A stretch of 64,000 nucleotides of DNA from Phycisphaeraceae bacterium (GTDB taxonomy: Bacteria; Planctomycetota; Phycisphaerae; Phycisphaerales; UBA1924), in contig JAHCJI010000001.1 in assembly GCA_026126305.1 (NCBI GenBank), forward strand, positions 1 through 64,000. The letters run 5' to 3'. The first letter of the stretch is position 1, and each line of letters begins with the position of its first letter. Below the pieces are notes generated by a model that was not told the origin of the DNA, ran no database searches, and was given only the letters and a program-made list of their open reading frames with translations. Shown piece by piece: positions 44,762 to 53,046 of the stretch. The position numbers were made by a program, and so were the translations under genes.

Positions 44762-47470
44762 TTACGGGCAGCCGATGGCAAACTCGTTCTGGAACGCCAG
44801 GAAGTCGAACAGCGTCAACTCGCCGTCGCCGTCGAAGTCGGCCGCCAGGTCGCCCGTGGCGAACAGGTTCTGGAAGGCAAGGAAGTCGAACAACGTCAGC
44901 TCGCCGTCGCCGTCGATGTCGGCCCGGCAGGACACCCCACGATCGACGATGATCCAGAAGCGGTCGATGCCCGCCTCGGTGATCGAGTCGTTGGGGTTGT
45001 CCACGGCACTGAATCGCACGCGGAACCGATCGTTCAGAGACACAAAGTCCTCGGCGTTGAACGTCGCCACCACCCAGCCACTGGGCGTATGAGGCACCGT
45101 CTCAACGGTGGTCCAGGTCGTGCCGCCGTTGTCCGAGAACTGCACGGTCAACTCATCGGGCACGCCGTTGATGCTCTGGAACCAGCGTGCGTACGAGACT
45201 TGCGCACCGGACACGCCGGAAAGGTCGTAGATCGGGCTTGTCAGGATGGTGGGCCCGCCGTCCAGGTCGCTGTTGCCCGGGCGGTTGCCCGTCAGCCAGC
45301 ACTGTCCCGAGCCGTCGAAATCGGTGGGTGGATCCTGCCGCGCGCCACCGCCCACGGGCACGCCCCGCTCCCAGGCACCATCCGTCACCGAGATGTTGGT
45401 GACCGTCCAGCCATCGGCGGTCTCGAAGTCTTGGACGACAATGGCGTTCCCAACAGCCACCGGAATCCCCCTGGATTCTGGGAAGCGCAAAGTTTCGCCC
45501 GTGTCAGCCTGCGCACTCACGAAGAATGACAAGTCCGCCAAATCGGGCTGACCGGGGATCGTGCCCACAAACTCGTCGCCATCGGCCGTCAACGGCACCA
45601 GCGAAGTAGAACCATCGATGATCAGCCCCAGCCTGCCAGAGCCAGGCACCATACTGGCGGCAAGGGGATCGATGCGAACACGCACCTCGCCATTCTGGGC
45701 AGACAACAGCGACTTCGGAGCTTCCAGTACGCGAATAGCAAGCAAATCCAACGGCGGACAACTGATGCCATGCCGGCCGAAGGCGGCGCAGATCTCGGCA
45801 TAGTTCGGCGTGCCGTTGCTGATGATGCCGTCGTCGTCGTCGACGGTCAACACCTCGATGGCCGTCCACGGGCCGGCCGAGTCAAGACTGCGGCCGCCGG
45901 TGGTGATCATCGACCACGCCACGAACAGGTCGCGGGCCTCTTCCAGCGCGGGTGCCGAGCCCAGCTTTGGGCTCAGGTTCAGGCGGATCCACCGCCATGT
46001 ACCCCCGACGATCTGCCCGCAGGTATGGATGGCGCTGGAACTGCACGGGTACTGCTGTCGCGCGGTCTCGGGGTTGCGGATCGCCCCGCTGCCAAAGAAT
46101 TGTTCGCCGACAATGCCCGTGTCATACAACGTGACGGCCACGGCGTCGCTGTAGCCCTCGCCGAAGGCGCCCTGGCTCAGGCTCAGTCGGTTGACGATGA
46201 AGTGCCCATACTCGTGGGCCACGACGGTCGAGTAGGCCGTGTTGACGCAGCCCCCACCGCTCGTGAAGAAGTTGATCGACAGGTCCGAGCCCGAGAAGAA
46301 CGCGTTGCAGTTGTCGTTGATGTTGACGTTGGCCACCGTCTGGCGGTCGAGCCGTGTATAGCCCGGCGCCCGCGACTTCATCAGGTCGTACGTCAGGTTG
46401 GTGTGCAAGAGCGCGTTCACCTGCGAGGTGGTCAACTCCGTCGGCGACGGGTTGAACAGCAGGCTTGCCGGCCCGGGGGGCGTCACCATCGTGCTGGCCG
46501 TGAGAACACCGCCCGAAGCACGATTCTGGATCCGAACCCATGGCCCGCTCAGGTCCGCTTCCACGGTCACCGGCGCTGTCCCACTGTGGGGGATCACGAA
46601 CTCGCCGTTCATGTTCGTCACCGCGCCCGAACCGCCCGCCAGCACCACCTGCAACAAGGGCAGACGCTGCGACGTGGGCGGGTTGCTGGCAATGTCGGGC
46701 CTGGTCCCAGGAGATGCCTGACCGTTCGCCGTGCCCTGGACATCCACGTGGTGGATCAGCGATTCCATCCGCATCGTGTGCCCCGTCTCGGCATCGATAA
46801 ACACCTCGTACGCAAGGCCCACCTGCGGGAATGCGGCGTGCTGCGTCACCACGCGCCAAGCCGGGCGGGTGATCGCCGACTCCACGCCGTCGCCACCGTT
46901 GAACCACGCCACCAACTCCGGATCTCCGACCACTTCAAAGTTAGTCAGACGGATGTCGTTGCGCACCGATGCCAACGCCTGCTGGGCACCCACGAACACC
47001 AGGTCGTTCAGGTTGCCATCATCGTTGCGGGCAAACTTGCCCGCCGCGTACACCACCGCGTGGTCGTGCCCGCGATCGAGCACCAGCACGCGACCGATGC
47101 CAAGATGCACCGGCACGCCATCCACACGCTGGTTCAACAGGAACGCAGTGAACCGGCCGTCTCGCACCGGCGTCCGGTCCGTCAATTCCAACTCAAGCAA
47201 GCCCACGCCAAACTCCGACCCGTGCTGGGTCAGGAATCGCATCGCCGCTTCCTCGGCCGTCGCGCCCGTGGTCATCGGCACGCCGTAGAACATCTCCGCC
47301 CGACCGCTCTCGTGTACGAGCGTCCGAACGCCCGGGTAGCGAGCCTCCAAAGCCGATCCGACGCCGATCGCATCATCCCCAAGAGATGCCGGAACAAGAC
47401 TCGCCATCACGCCAGCCGCAAGGCCCGCGGCCGAACGCAACAACACGGCATCCAACTTATTTCCTCGCAC
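44762..47470 (-). CDS. Exported M36/M4-like metalloprotease with GC-type dockerin
   Basis: 902 aa from GTG 47470, chosen because GGGGAGG lies 5 nt upstream; an ATG at 47548 has no such site. Signal peptide about residues 1-32. An FTP-type propeptide follows (FLTQHGSEFGVG, LNQRVDGVPVHLG). The peptidase has VVAHEYGHFIVN (His419, Glu420, His423) and EGYSDAVA (third zinc ligand Glu438), the gluzincin pattern of fungalysins. About 690-845 is a beta-sandwich (NISVTDGAWERGVP, SYARWFQSI) also present in the next gene. The dockerin is coded by 44768-44929. Likely secreted as a zymogen and activated by removal of the propeptide. Confidence 0.88.
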   Translation of the reverse strand: MRGNKLDAVLLRSAAGLAAGVMASLVPASLGDDAIGVGSALEARYPGVRTLVHESGRAEMFYGVPMTTGATAEEAAMRFLTQHGSEFGVGLLELELTDRTPVRDGRFTAFLLNQRVDGVPVHLGIGRVLVLDRGHDHAVVYAAGKFARNDDGNLNDLVFVGAQQALASVRNDIRLTNFEVVGDPELVAWFNGGDGVESAITRPAWRVVTQHAAFPQVGLAYEVFIDAETGHTMRMESLIHHVDVQGTANGQASPGTRPDIASNPPTSQRLPLLQVVLAGGSGAVTNMNGEFVIPHSGTAPVTVEADLSGPWVRIQNRASGGVLTASTMVTPPGPASLLFNPSPTELTTSQVNALLHTNLTYDLMKSRAPGYTRLDRQTVANVNINDNCNAFFSGSDLSINFFTSGGGCVNTAYSTVVAHEYGHFIVNRLSLSQGAFGEGYSDAVAVTLYDTGIVGEQFFGSGAIRNPETARQQYPCSSSAIHTCGQIVGGTWRWIRLNLSPKLGSAPALEEARDLFVAWSMITTGGRSLDSAGPWTAIEVLTVDDDDGIISNGTPNYAEICAAFGRHGISCPPLDLLAIRVLEAPKSLLSAQNGEVRVRIDPLAASMVPGSGRLGLIIDGSTSLVPLTADGDEFVGTIPGQPDLADLSFFVSAQADTGETLRFPESRGIPVAVGNAIVVQDFETADGWTVTNISVTDGAWERGVPVGGGARQDPPTDFDGSGQCWLTGNRPGNSDLDGGPTILTSPIYDLSGVSGAQVSYARWFQSINGVPDELTVQFSDNGGTTWTTVETVPHTPSGWVVATFNAEDFVSLNDRFRVRFSAVDNPNDSITEAGIDRFWIIVDRGVSCRADIDGDGELTLFDFLAFQNLFATGDLAADFDGDGELTLFDFLAFQNEFAIGCP

Positions 47471-47587
47471 GGGAACCTCCCCTGTTCTAGTTTTCACGCG
47501 ACGCACCGCAACCCGTGACGCAAGCCCATACCGTCGGGGCCCCGCCAAGCGACACGCCGTCCACCGACGCGCTCGTGGGCAACGCCG

Positions 47588-47628
47588 GGTAACAAAGGCA
47601 ATACCCCAGCTTGGTTGCCGCCGTTACC
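47588..47628 (-). promoter_or_regulatory. Stacked hairpin in the metalloprotease leader
   Basis: Three nested arms pair in order: GGTAAC/GTTACC, GGCAA/TTGCC and CCA/TGG, around a small loop, separated by unpaired bases. It lies about 120 bp before the GTG start and has no T-tract. It could be a leader RNA element; no known family fits. Confidence 0.35.
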
Positions 47629-47794
47629 AGTACACAATGACACAGTTCCATCAAAATGCACATGTCCAGGGATAAATAGCCCCGAAGGTTCGTGCGATCG
47701 AAGACCTGTTGGCATCATTCGGCCCCAGGGATTATGCAATACCCGATAACGTGTAGAGGGTCTCCATGATGCGATAGGGCATTCCCGTGTGTGC

Positions 47795-47827
47795 AAAAAA
47801 AAGGGGCCGCCCTCCTCAGGCGGCCCC
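47795..47827 (-). terminator. Strong terminator of the subtilase gene
   Basis: Nine-base-pair stem GGGGCCGCC/GGCGGCCCC with a 7-nt loop, followed on the minus strand by eight T. Confidence 0.92.
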
Positions 47828-47874
47828 CGATGATGCTCCCGGCCTGTCGAACGCGCGGCCGGAGTGCCCGCTGA

Positions 47875-50800
47875 TCAGCAACCAGCGGCGAACAGGTTCT
47901 GGAACGCCAGGAAGTCGAACAGCGTCAACTGCCCGTCGCCGTCAAAGTCGGCCCGCATGTCGCCCGCGGCGAACAGATTCTGGAAGCCCAGGAAGTCGAA
48001 GATGGTCAACTCGCCGTCGCCATCGATATCGGCCAGACAGCCGCCCGTGGCATCGCAGCGGAAGCCCGTCACGCTGAAGGCATCCACCGCCGCCTCGGTC
48101 ACCGAGTCGTTGGGGTTGTCCGACACCGAGAAGCGCACCTGCACCTGGTTCGTCAGGCTGACATGCTCGGAGATGGTCCACTCCATCATGGCCCACTCTT
48201 CGCCGGCCATCGCGTGGCTCACCGTTTCGAGCGTGACCCAGCGACCGCCACCGTTGTCGGTGATCTGCGCCACCAGCCGGTCCTGATCTGGAATGCCGGC
48301 CTTCTGATCGTCGTTGGTGAACCACCGGGCATACCGCAACTTCAGGTCCGACGGCGCACCGGTCAGGTCGAACACCGGCGAGTACAAGATCGTCGGGCCG
48401 CCGTCCAGGTCCTGGCCACGGCCAGCACCGGTCACATAAGCCCGGCCCGAGCCGTCGAAGTCACGAGGCGGTGCGCCGCGGAAGCCATCGGGAACGCCAA
48501 GCTCCCAGGCACCATCGAAGACCGAGATGTTCTCCACCGTCCAACCCGGAGCCGTCTCGAAGTTGTAGGTGCCAAAGTCCAGGTCCTCACCGATGCGGGA
48601 CACGCGGTAAGGCCCATCAGCGCCGAGCGCGGGCAGGGTCACCGTCGTGCCGCCATCGCCCGTTGCTTCCATGTAGAACACCGGGCTGGTGCCGCACGCG
48701 GTCGCGGGAAGGTCGAAGGTCCACGAATCGCCGCTGGCGATCATGTCGGCCTGGGTGAAGCCCGAGCCGGTCATGTCGTAGTAGATCTTGGGCGAGCCGA
48801 CCAGAGCCTCGTCGCCTTCGATCACCTGCGCCTCCACGGTCAGCACCGTGCCGGGCAGCGCGATCTCGGGCACCGAACTGACCAGCGACAGCCCGATGGC
48901 CGGCGTCACGCCCGCCACCACCAGCGAGTACACCGCGTCGAGCGCGGGCGTGCTCGGGTCACCGTCCTGGTTGATCTCGGCCGCGATGACTTCCACCGTC
49001 CACACGCCGCCCTCGGGCGACACGATGAACACGTTCTCAACGGTGTCCAGGTCGTTGGCCGTGCCGCCGGGCGTCGAGACGTTGCCCGCCGCCAGACCGT
49101 TGTTGCCCCAGTACACCACGCCGCTGGGCGAGGTCACCTTCAGCGTCAGGTCGTTGATGCGGTGCTTGGTGGCCGATGGCGAGCCCGCCGGGTCGATGTA
49201 CACCAGCGTCACGCGAAGGTCCGGCTCGTCGCCGGCAACCTTCATCGGGTACGAGTTGGTCGCCAGAGGTGTGATCGTGTCGGTCCCGTCGATGATGAAG
49301 AAACGCTCACGCTCGTCGTACAGACGGCCAACATCGGCCAGGCCCCAGCCCTGCTTCATGCGGCTCAGGTCGGCACTGGCACCCGAGAAATCGTACTTCA
49401 GGCCGGTGTTGATCAGCATGGCCTTGGCCGTGGTCGACCGCGGACGGTTCTCGAACACCGTGCCGCCGGGCACGCGCACCGGGCCGAACACGCCCTCGTT
49501 CCACATCTGGAAGAACAGGCCGAAGTGGCCCGCGGTGATGGGCGTTGCGCCCGAGGTGCCGCCGAACTGCGTGTACGAGGTTGGCGCGCCAGTCGTCGCC
49601 GCCAGCGTCTGATCGTAGAAGTGGCTCAGGTCGGGCTTGATGCGGCCGTCCGAGGCCGGGCCCGTGCTGCCCGATCCGCCGTGCCGGTCATCGGCCCGCG
49701 TCAGCGTGTTGAAGTGCTGGATGCCGCCGACGGAAACAATGTTCTTCGCCCATGCCTCGGGACGCGAAGGCGTGCTGCCCGAGTTCGACTGGCTCTGCGT
49801 GATCAGGATGTTGTGGTCGAACAGGATCGTGTCCATTTCGGCCGAGATCGTCGTGTACGTCGTCACGCGGGGGTTGCCCCAGCTGTTGGTCTGGAACACC
49901 GCGCGATACGGGCCGGTCGGGTCCACAAGCCGAGCCGTGTGCTCGTAGCGGTTCCCAAGCGAGCCATACGCCGCCATGATCTGCTGCTCGGCGTCGGGCA
50001 GGAAGCCACGAGCCTGCGGGTTCACACCCGGCGCAAACACGATGCTGAAGACGGACGTGCCGTGCGAATCGCTGCCCACCGAGCCGTGCAGCAGCACGCT
50101 CATGCCCACAAATTCCTGGTGGGTCTGGAACAGGCCGCTGTCGAGCACCTCGGCGCGAACACCACGACCCGTGAAGCCCGCAACGCTTTCGATGTAATCC
50201 GCGCCGCCGATCATGCGGGCGATGTCCACGTCCGGTTCGGGCTCTCCACGCACGTCCATGTACAGCACGTCGCTGCGCTGCGCGATGGCCAGAACCTGCT
50301 CGTCAGTCAGCCACGCCTCGAGCCGCCCCGTCTGCGGAACCTCGAGCTCCACCTCGGCACCCATCGCGCGGATGTTGGCCGACAGCGAGTTGAGCGAATC
50401 CATCCCACGTCGCAGCGTCATGATCGAGTACCGCTGCATGGCCGGCCCGTCGCCCGACGTGCCAAGGGCAAGCCGCTGCAACTCGGGCTCGTCCAGCTTG
50501 TACGCGGGGTGGTACTCGCCCACCCAACGCACGAAGGGCAACGCCGCAACGTCTCCCGCCCGGGCCGCGTCGATCGTCACGATCTGAGCCTGGTCGGGAA
50601 GGAAGTGCTCGACCCGACCGCCGAGACGCGCGATCGCCTCGCCGTACGCCTCCAGCGGCTGGCTGATGTACTGCACGATGAACGCACGGTTGTCCGGCGT
50701 CGCACGCAACACCGGGGGCACCGCCGGCACGACCTTGGCCGGGTCAAAGTTCGCGTACCGAAGGTGCAGCATCCCACGCTGCTCCACCACGCGCTGCTCG

Positions 50801-50997
50801 CGGATGCCGTCCAGGCTGATGGCCACCATCGGCGTGGCACCATCGAAGTACGTCCGGACGTACCCGTCGCCCACACGCAGCGTCTGCACCTGCGCGGGCT
50901 TGGCCATGGACTGCGAGGCCATCGCGAGCCCGCTGCTGGCAACCAGAACCGCCGCCGTCGCGGCAACTACCTTCCAACCGTTTGTACCACGCTGCAT
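47875..50997 (-). CDS. Exported S8 subtilisin-like serine protease with GC-type dockerin
   Basis: 1040 aa. Signal peptide ending LAMASQ. An N-terminal propeptide-like region (about 100-250) precedes the S8 core: Asp286 (RAEVLDSGLF), His312 (SDSHGTSVFS), oxyanion Asn405 (SQSNSGS) and Ser482 (GGTSGATP), so the triad is complete. A proprotein-convertase-like beta domain follows (about 590-715; LRVTLVYIDPAGSPSAT, WTVEVIA), then a beta-sandwich shared with the metalloprotease (NISVFDGAWELGVP, LRYARWFTND) and the dockerin (coded by 47878-48039), ending at the terminal Cys. GAGGA precedes the ATG. Confidence 0.9.
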   Translation of the reverse strand: MQRGTNGWKVVAATAAVLVASSGLAMASQSMAKPAQVQTLRVGDGYVRTYFDGATPMVAISLDGIREQRVVEQRGMLHLRYANFDPAKVVPAVPPVLRATPDNRAFIVQYISQPLEAYGEAIARLGGRVEHFLPDQAQIVTIDAARAGDVAALPFVRWVGEYHPAYKLDEPELQRLALGTSGDGPAMQRYSIMTLRRGMDSLNSLSANIRAMGAEVELEVPQTGRLEAWLTDEQVLAIAQRSDVLYMDVRGEPEPDVDIARMIGGADYIESVAGFTGRGVRAEVLDSGLFQTHQEFVGMSVLLHGSVGSDSHGTSVFSIVFAPGVNPQARGFLPDAEQQIMAAYGSLGNRYEHTARLVDPTGPYRAVFQTNSWGNPRVTTYTTISAEMDTILFDHNILITQSQSNSGSTPSRPEAWAKNIVSVGGIQHFNTLTRADDRHGGSGSTGPASDGRIKPDLSHFYDQTLAATTGAPTSYTQFGGTSGATPITAGHFGLFFQMWNEGVFGPVRVPGGTVFENRPRSTTAKAMLINTGLKYDFSGASADLSRMKQGWGLADVGRLYDERERFFIIDGTDTITPLATNSYPMKVAGDEPDLRVTLVYIDPAGSPSATKHRINDLTLKVTSPSGVVYWGNNGLAAGNVSTPGGTANDLDTVENVFIVSPEGGVWTVEVIAAEINQDGDPSTPALDAVYSLVVAGVTPAIGLSLVSSVPEIALPGTVLTVEAQVIEGDEALVGSPKIYYDMTGSGFTQADMIASGDSWTFDLPATACGTSPVFYMEATGDGGTTVTLPALGADGPYRVSRIGEDLDFGTYNFETAPGWTVENISVFDGAWELGVPDGFRGAPPRDFDGSGRAYVTGAGRGQDLDGGPTILYSPVFDLTGAPSDLKLRYARWFTNDDQKAGIPDQDRLVAQITDNGGGRWVTLETVSHAMAGEEWAMMEWTISEHVSLTNQVQVRFSVSDNPNDSVTEAAVDAFSVTGFRCDATGGCLADIDGDGELTIFDFLGFQNLFAAGDMRADFDGDGQLTLFDFLAFQNLFAAGC

Positions 50998-51287
50998 GTG
51001 TCGTCCTCTTCTTGTGTTCCAGTCCGTTGTGTCCCAGCCGGCATGTCCCGAACCGTCCCAGGATCAAGAGCCAACGCCCGCTCGGACGCCGCCCGCAGAT
51101 CTCTACGGCCCAAGTCGCACCCGCGTAACCAGATTTCCAAGCCCTCTAGCATGACCGATTCCAGGTCCCAAGACAACCCGAAACGACGCGGAATTCCCAA
51201 ACAATGACAAACACGCCGGCACAAAGGTCCGGATAACAACCACATGCGAACGCATCTTCGTGTTTTGCAAGGATAATGCCAGAGGAA

Positions 51288-51370
51288 TGGGCGAGGAGGG
51301 ATTCGAACCCCCGAAGGCGTTAGCCAGCAGATTTACAGTCTGCCCCCGTTGGCCACTTGGGTACTCGCCC
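51288..51370 (-). tRNA. tRNA-Tyr (anticodon GUA)
   Basis: 83-nt cloverleaf with long variable arm: acceptor GGGCGAG/CTCGCCC, discriminator A; anticodon stem CAGAC with loop TGTAAAT (anticodon GTA, plus-strand 51334-51336). CCA is not encoded. It lies 46 bp downstream of the 51417 gene on the same strand. Confidence 0.95.
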
Positions 51371-51416
51371 GCTGGGCCACGAGTATACGCGATCAGGTCG
51401 CTCGCGGCAGCCGTCC

Positions 51417-52226
51417 CTACGCCTCTTCAGCATCCATAACCTCAGGGCCAGCTTCAAACTCCAAAACTGGGGCTGCGACCATCATCCCTCGGCGGGGTGG
51501 CAAGCCGACGGGCTGTGACTCTCCACAGACCATCACGGATACAAGCAGCGGTTGCCCCGCTTTGGGGTCACCCTCTCGCCATGCGACCAAATCTCGCACG
51601 GGGCCGCCCGCAGCGAAGTCGAACTGCCGATAGACCTGCCGGGGTGGCCCCCGGCGTATCCAGTGACCGTCGACACCATGTCCAGCCAGAAATGCCCCGA
51701 CCGCCCGTATTGCCGCCTCTGCCGGCCTGGCCCCGCTCGCGATGTGCAAAAATGCACAAGGGCAACCCCGAGACAACACGACGCCCGGGGCGGCCAAGTC
51801 GAGATCTCCGGGAAACTCCATCGCATGAAGCATCGCCACAAGATCCGCCGGGTGATCCAGAGCCACAGGCCCGTCGTCAACACACCACTCCAACCCCGAC
51901 GCCGCCGCTCGGGAGAGTGCCAGGCGAGCATCGGAGAGCAACTCGTACAACGCATCGGGCCAAGGCTCGTCGGCCCAGATTTCGGCGAGTTCCAGCGCGT
52001 GCCGCTCGACCCCCACCGATGCCGTGTCCATTGCCAAGGCCCGATCGTCTTCGAGATTTTGCTCATCCAAGTCGGCCAATGCGAGTGCTATGGCTTGGAG
52101 TCCAATAACCGAAGGCACACTCTGACGCCATCGACCGCCCGGTCCCGTCGTCGGTAAGGCGACAGCCGAGCGGGCAAACTCGGTCCAACGCGCCAGGAGC
52201 ATCGCCCACGTGATTGCTTCGGCCAC
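51417..52226 (-). CDS. Hypothetical soluble protein downstream of adk
   Basis: 269 aa, not recognised. No signal peptide or transmembrane helix. The N-terminal half is helical and acidic (IALALADLDEQNLEDDRALA, ELAEIWADEPWPDALYELLS); the C-terminal half has CPCAFLHIASGARPAEAAIR and VRDLVAWREGDPKAGQPLLV. A compact Cys pair (GCPCAF) is present but not a known motif. GTG 52226 is supported by GGAGG 9 nt upstream. It follows adk by 33 bp on the same strand, so it is probably co-transcribed. Confidence 0.7.
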   Translation of the reverse strand: MAEAITWAMLLARWTEFARSAVALPTTGPGGRWRQSVPSVIGLQAIALALADLDEQNLEDDRALAMDTASVGVERHALELAEIWADEPWPDALYELLSDARLALSRAAASGLEWCVDDGPVALDHPADLVAMLHAMEFPGDLDLAAPGVVLSRGCPCAFLHIASGARPAEAAIRAVGAFLAGHGVDGHWIRRGPPRQVYRQFDFAAGGPVRDLVAWREGDPKAGQPLLVSVMVCGESQPVGLPPRRGMMVAAPVLEFEAGPEVMDAEEA

Positions 52227-52259
52227 GCGCGAATGCCTCCATCTCAGCAGCCGCCCCGC

Positions 52260-52874
52260 CTAACCCTCTTGGCCAAAGAGCTGGTCGTGGATGGGTGCCA
52301 GAGCTTCGAGTGTATGGACCAACACCTGCACCGGCGTGCCGATGGCATCCACTTCATGGATAATGTCGGAAGGGTAAGAGTCGAGGACCGGGCGGGTCTC
52401 CTTCTCGTAGACCTCCCACCGGCGGCGGATCACGTCTTCCCGCGCGTCGTCGGCGCGGTTCTCACGCAGCGCGCGCTTGCGCAGCCTGTGAAGCATCGCG
52501 TTCATGTCTCGACAGACCAGGTGCACGATGCATTTCACGTCGATGTGATCCCGAAGCAGTTTTGCCTGGCGCACGTTCCGGGGGATCCCATCGAGGACCA
52601 GGAGTTCCGAGTGGGGCCGGTAATAACTCAAGGTGATCTGCGCGTGCAGGTTTTCCTTCCACATCGCCACCGTCACGTCGTCGGGCACCAGTTCGCCCTT
52701 GGACGAGTACTCATAAAAGGTCCTGCCCAGCGGCGAATGGATGTCCAGTGTGCGGAAGACTTCGCCGCAGGACAGGTGATAGAACCCGGGGATCTGCCCC
52801 AGGATCTTGCCCTGCGTGCCCTTGCCCGCACCGGGGGCCCCGAACAGCAACGCGGTTGGTACACGATCGGCCAT
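52260..52874 (-). CDS. adk: Adenylate kinase-family nucleoside monophosphate kinase
   Basis: 204 aa. P-loop LLFGAPGAGKGTQGK near residue 10, NMP-binding segment LSCGEVFR, and LVLDGIPRNVRQAKLL (DG[YF]PR motif with Ile). The lid is short (LRENRADDAREDVIRRR), without a zinc site. Divergence from the standard 'DGFPR' and the short lid leave some doubt whether AMP is the only acceptor. A second, canonical adk elsewhere is possible. Confidence 0.85.
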   Translation of the reverse strand: MADRVPTALLFGAPGAGKGTQGKILGQIPGFYHLSCGEVFRTLDIHSPLGRTFYEYSSKGELVPDDVTVAMWKENLHAQITLSYYRPHSELLVLDGIPRNVRQAKLLRDHIDVKCIVHLVCRDMNAMLHRLRKRALRENRADDAREDVIRRRWEVYEKETRPVLDSYPSDIIHEVDAIGTPVQVLVHTLEALAPIHDQLFGQEG

Positions 52875-52988
52875 CGCGGCCTCCCCTTTCCCGGTCGGGC
52901 CCCAAGCGTCGGGCCCGGTCTTGACGCATCAAGCATAAGGCAAGCAGAGGCCCCACGCAAACGGCCGGCGGGCCCGGCGTTGCAGCCC

Positions 52989-53020
52989 AAGAAAGAACCC
53001 CTTGCTCGCGCTCGGGGTTC
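52989..53020 (-). terminator. Terminator of fusA
   Basis: Stem GAACCCC/GGGGTTC, 12-nt GC-rich loop, then TTTCTTG on the minus strand, 27 bp past the EF-G stop codon. Confidence 0.75.
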
Positions 53021-53046
53021 GTATAAACGCTCGTTGTATCGGCCTA

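Larger units (their letters stand above)
47471..47874. other. 404-bp leader/intergenic region
   Basis: Contains the terminator of the subtilase gene (47795-47827), a stacked hairpin (47588-47628), and presumably the promoter for the metalloprotease. No gene or known riboswitch was recognised. Confidence 0.5.

Noticed and set aside
47471..47794. Cyclic-di-GMP (GEMM) riboswitch in the metalloprotease leader
   Set aside because: A GACGCAAGCC word is seen, but on the wrong strand and without the rest of the conserved core.
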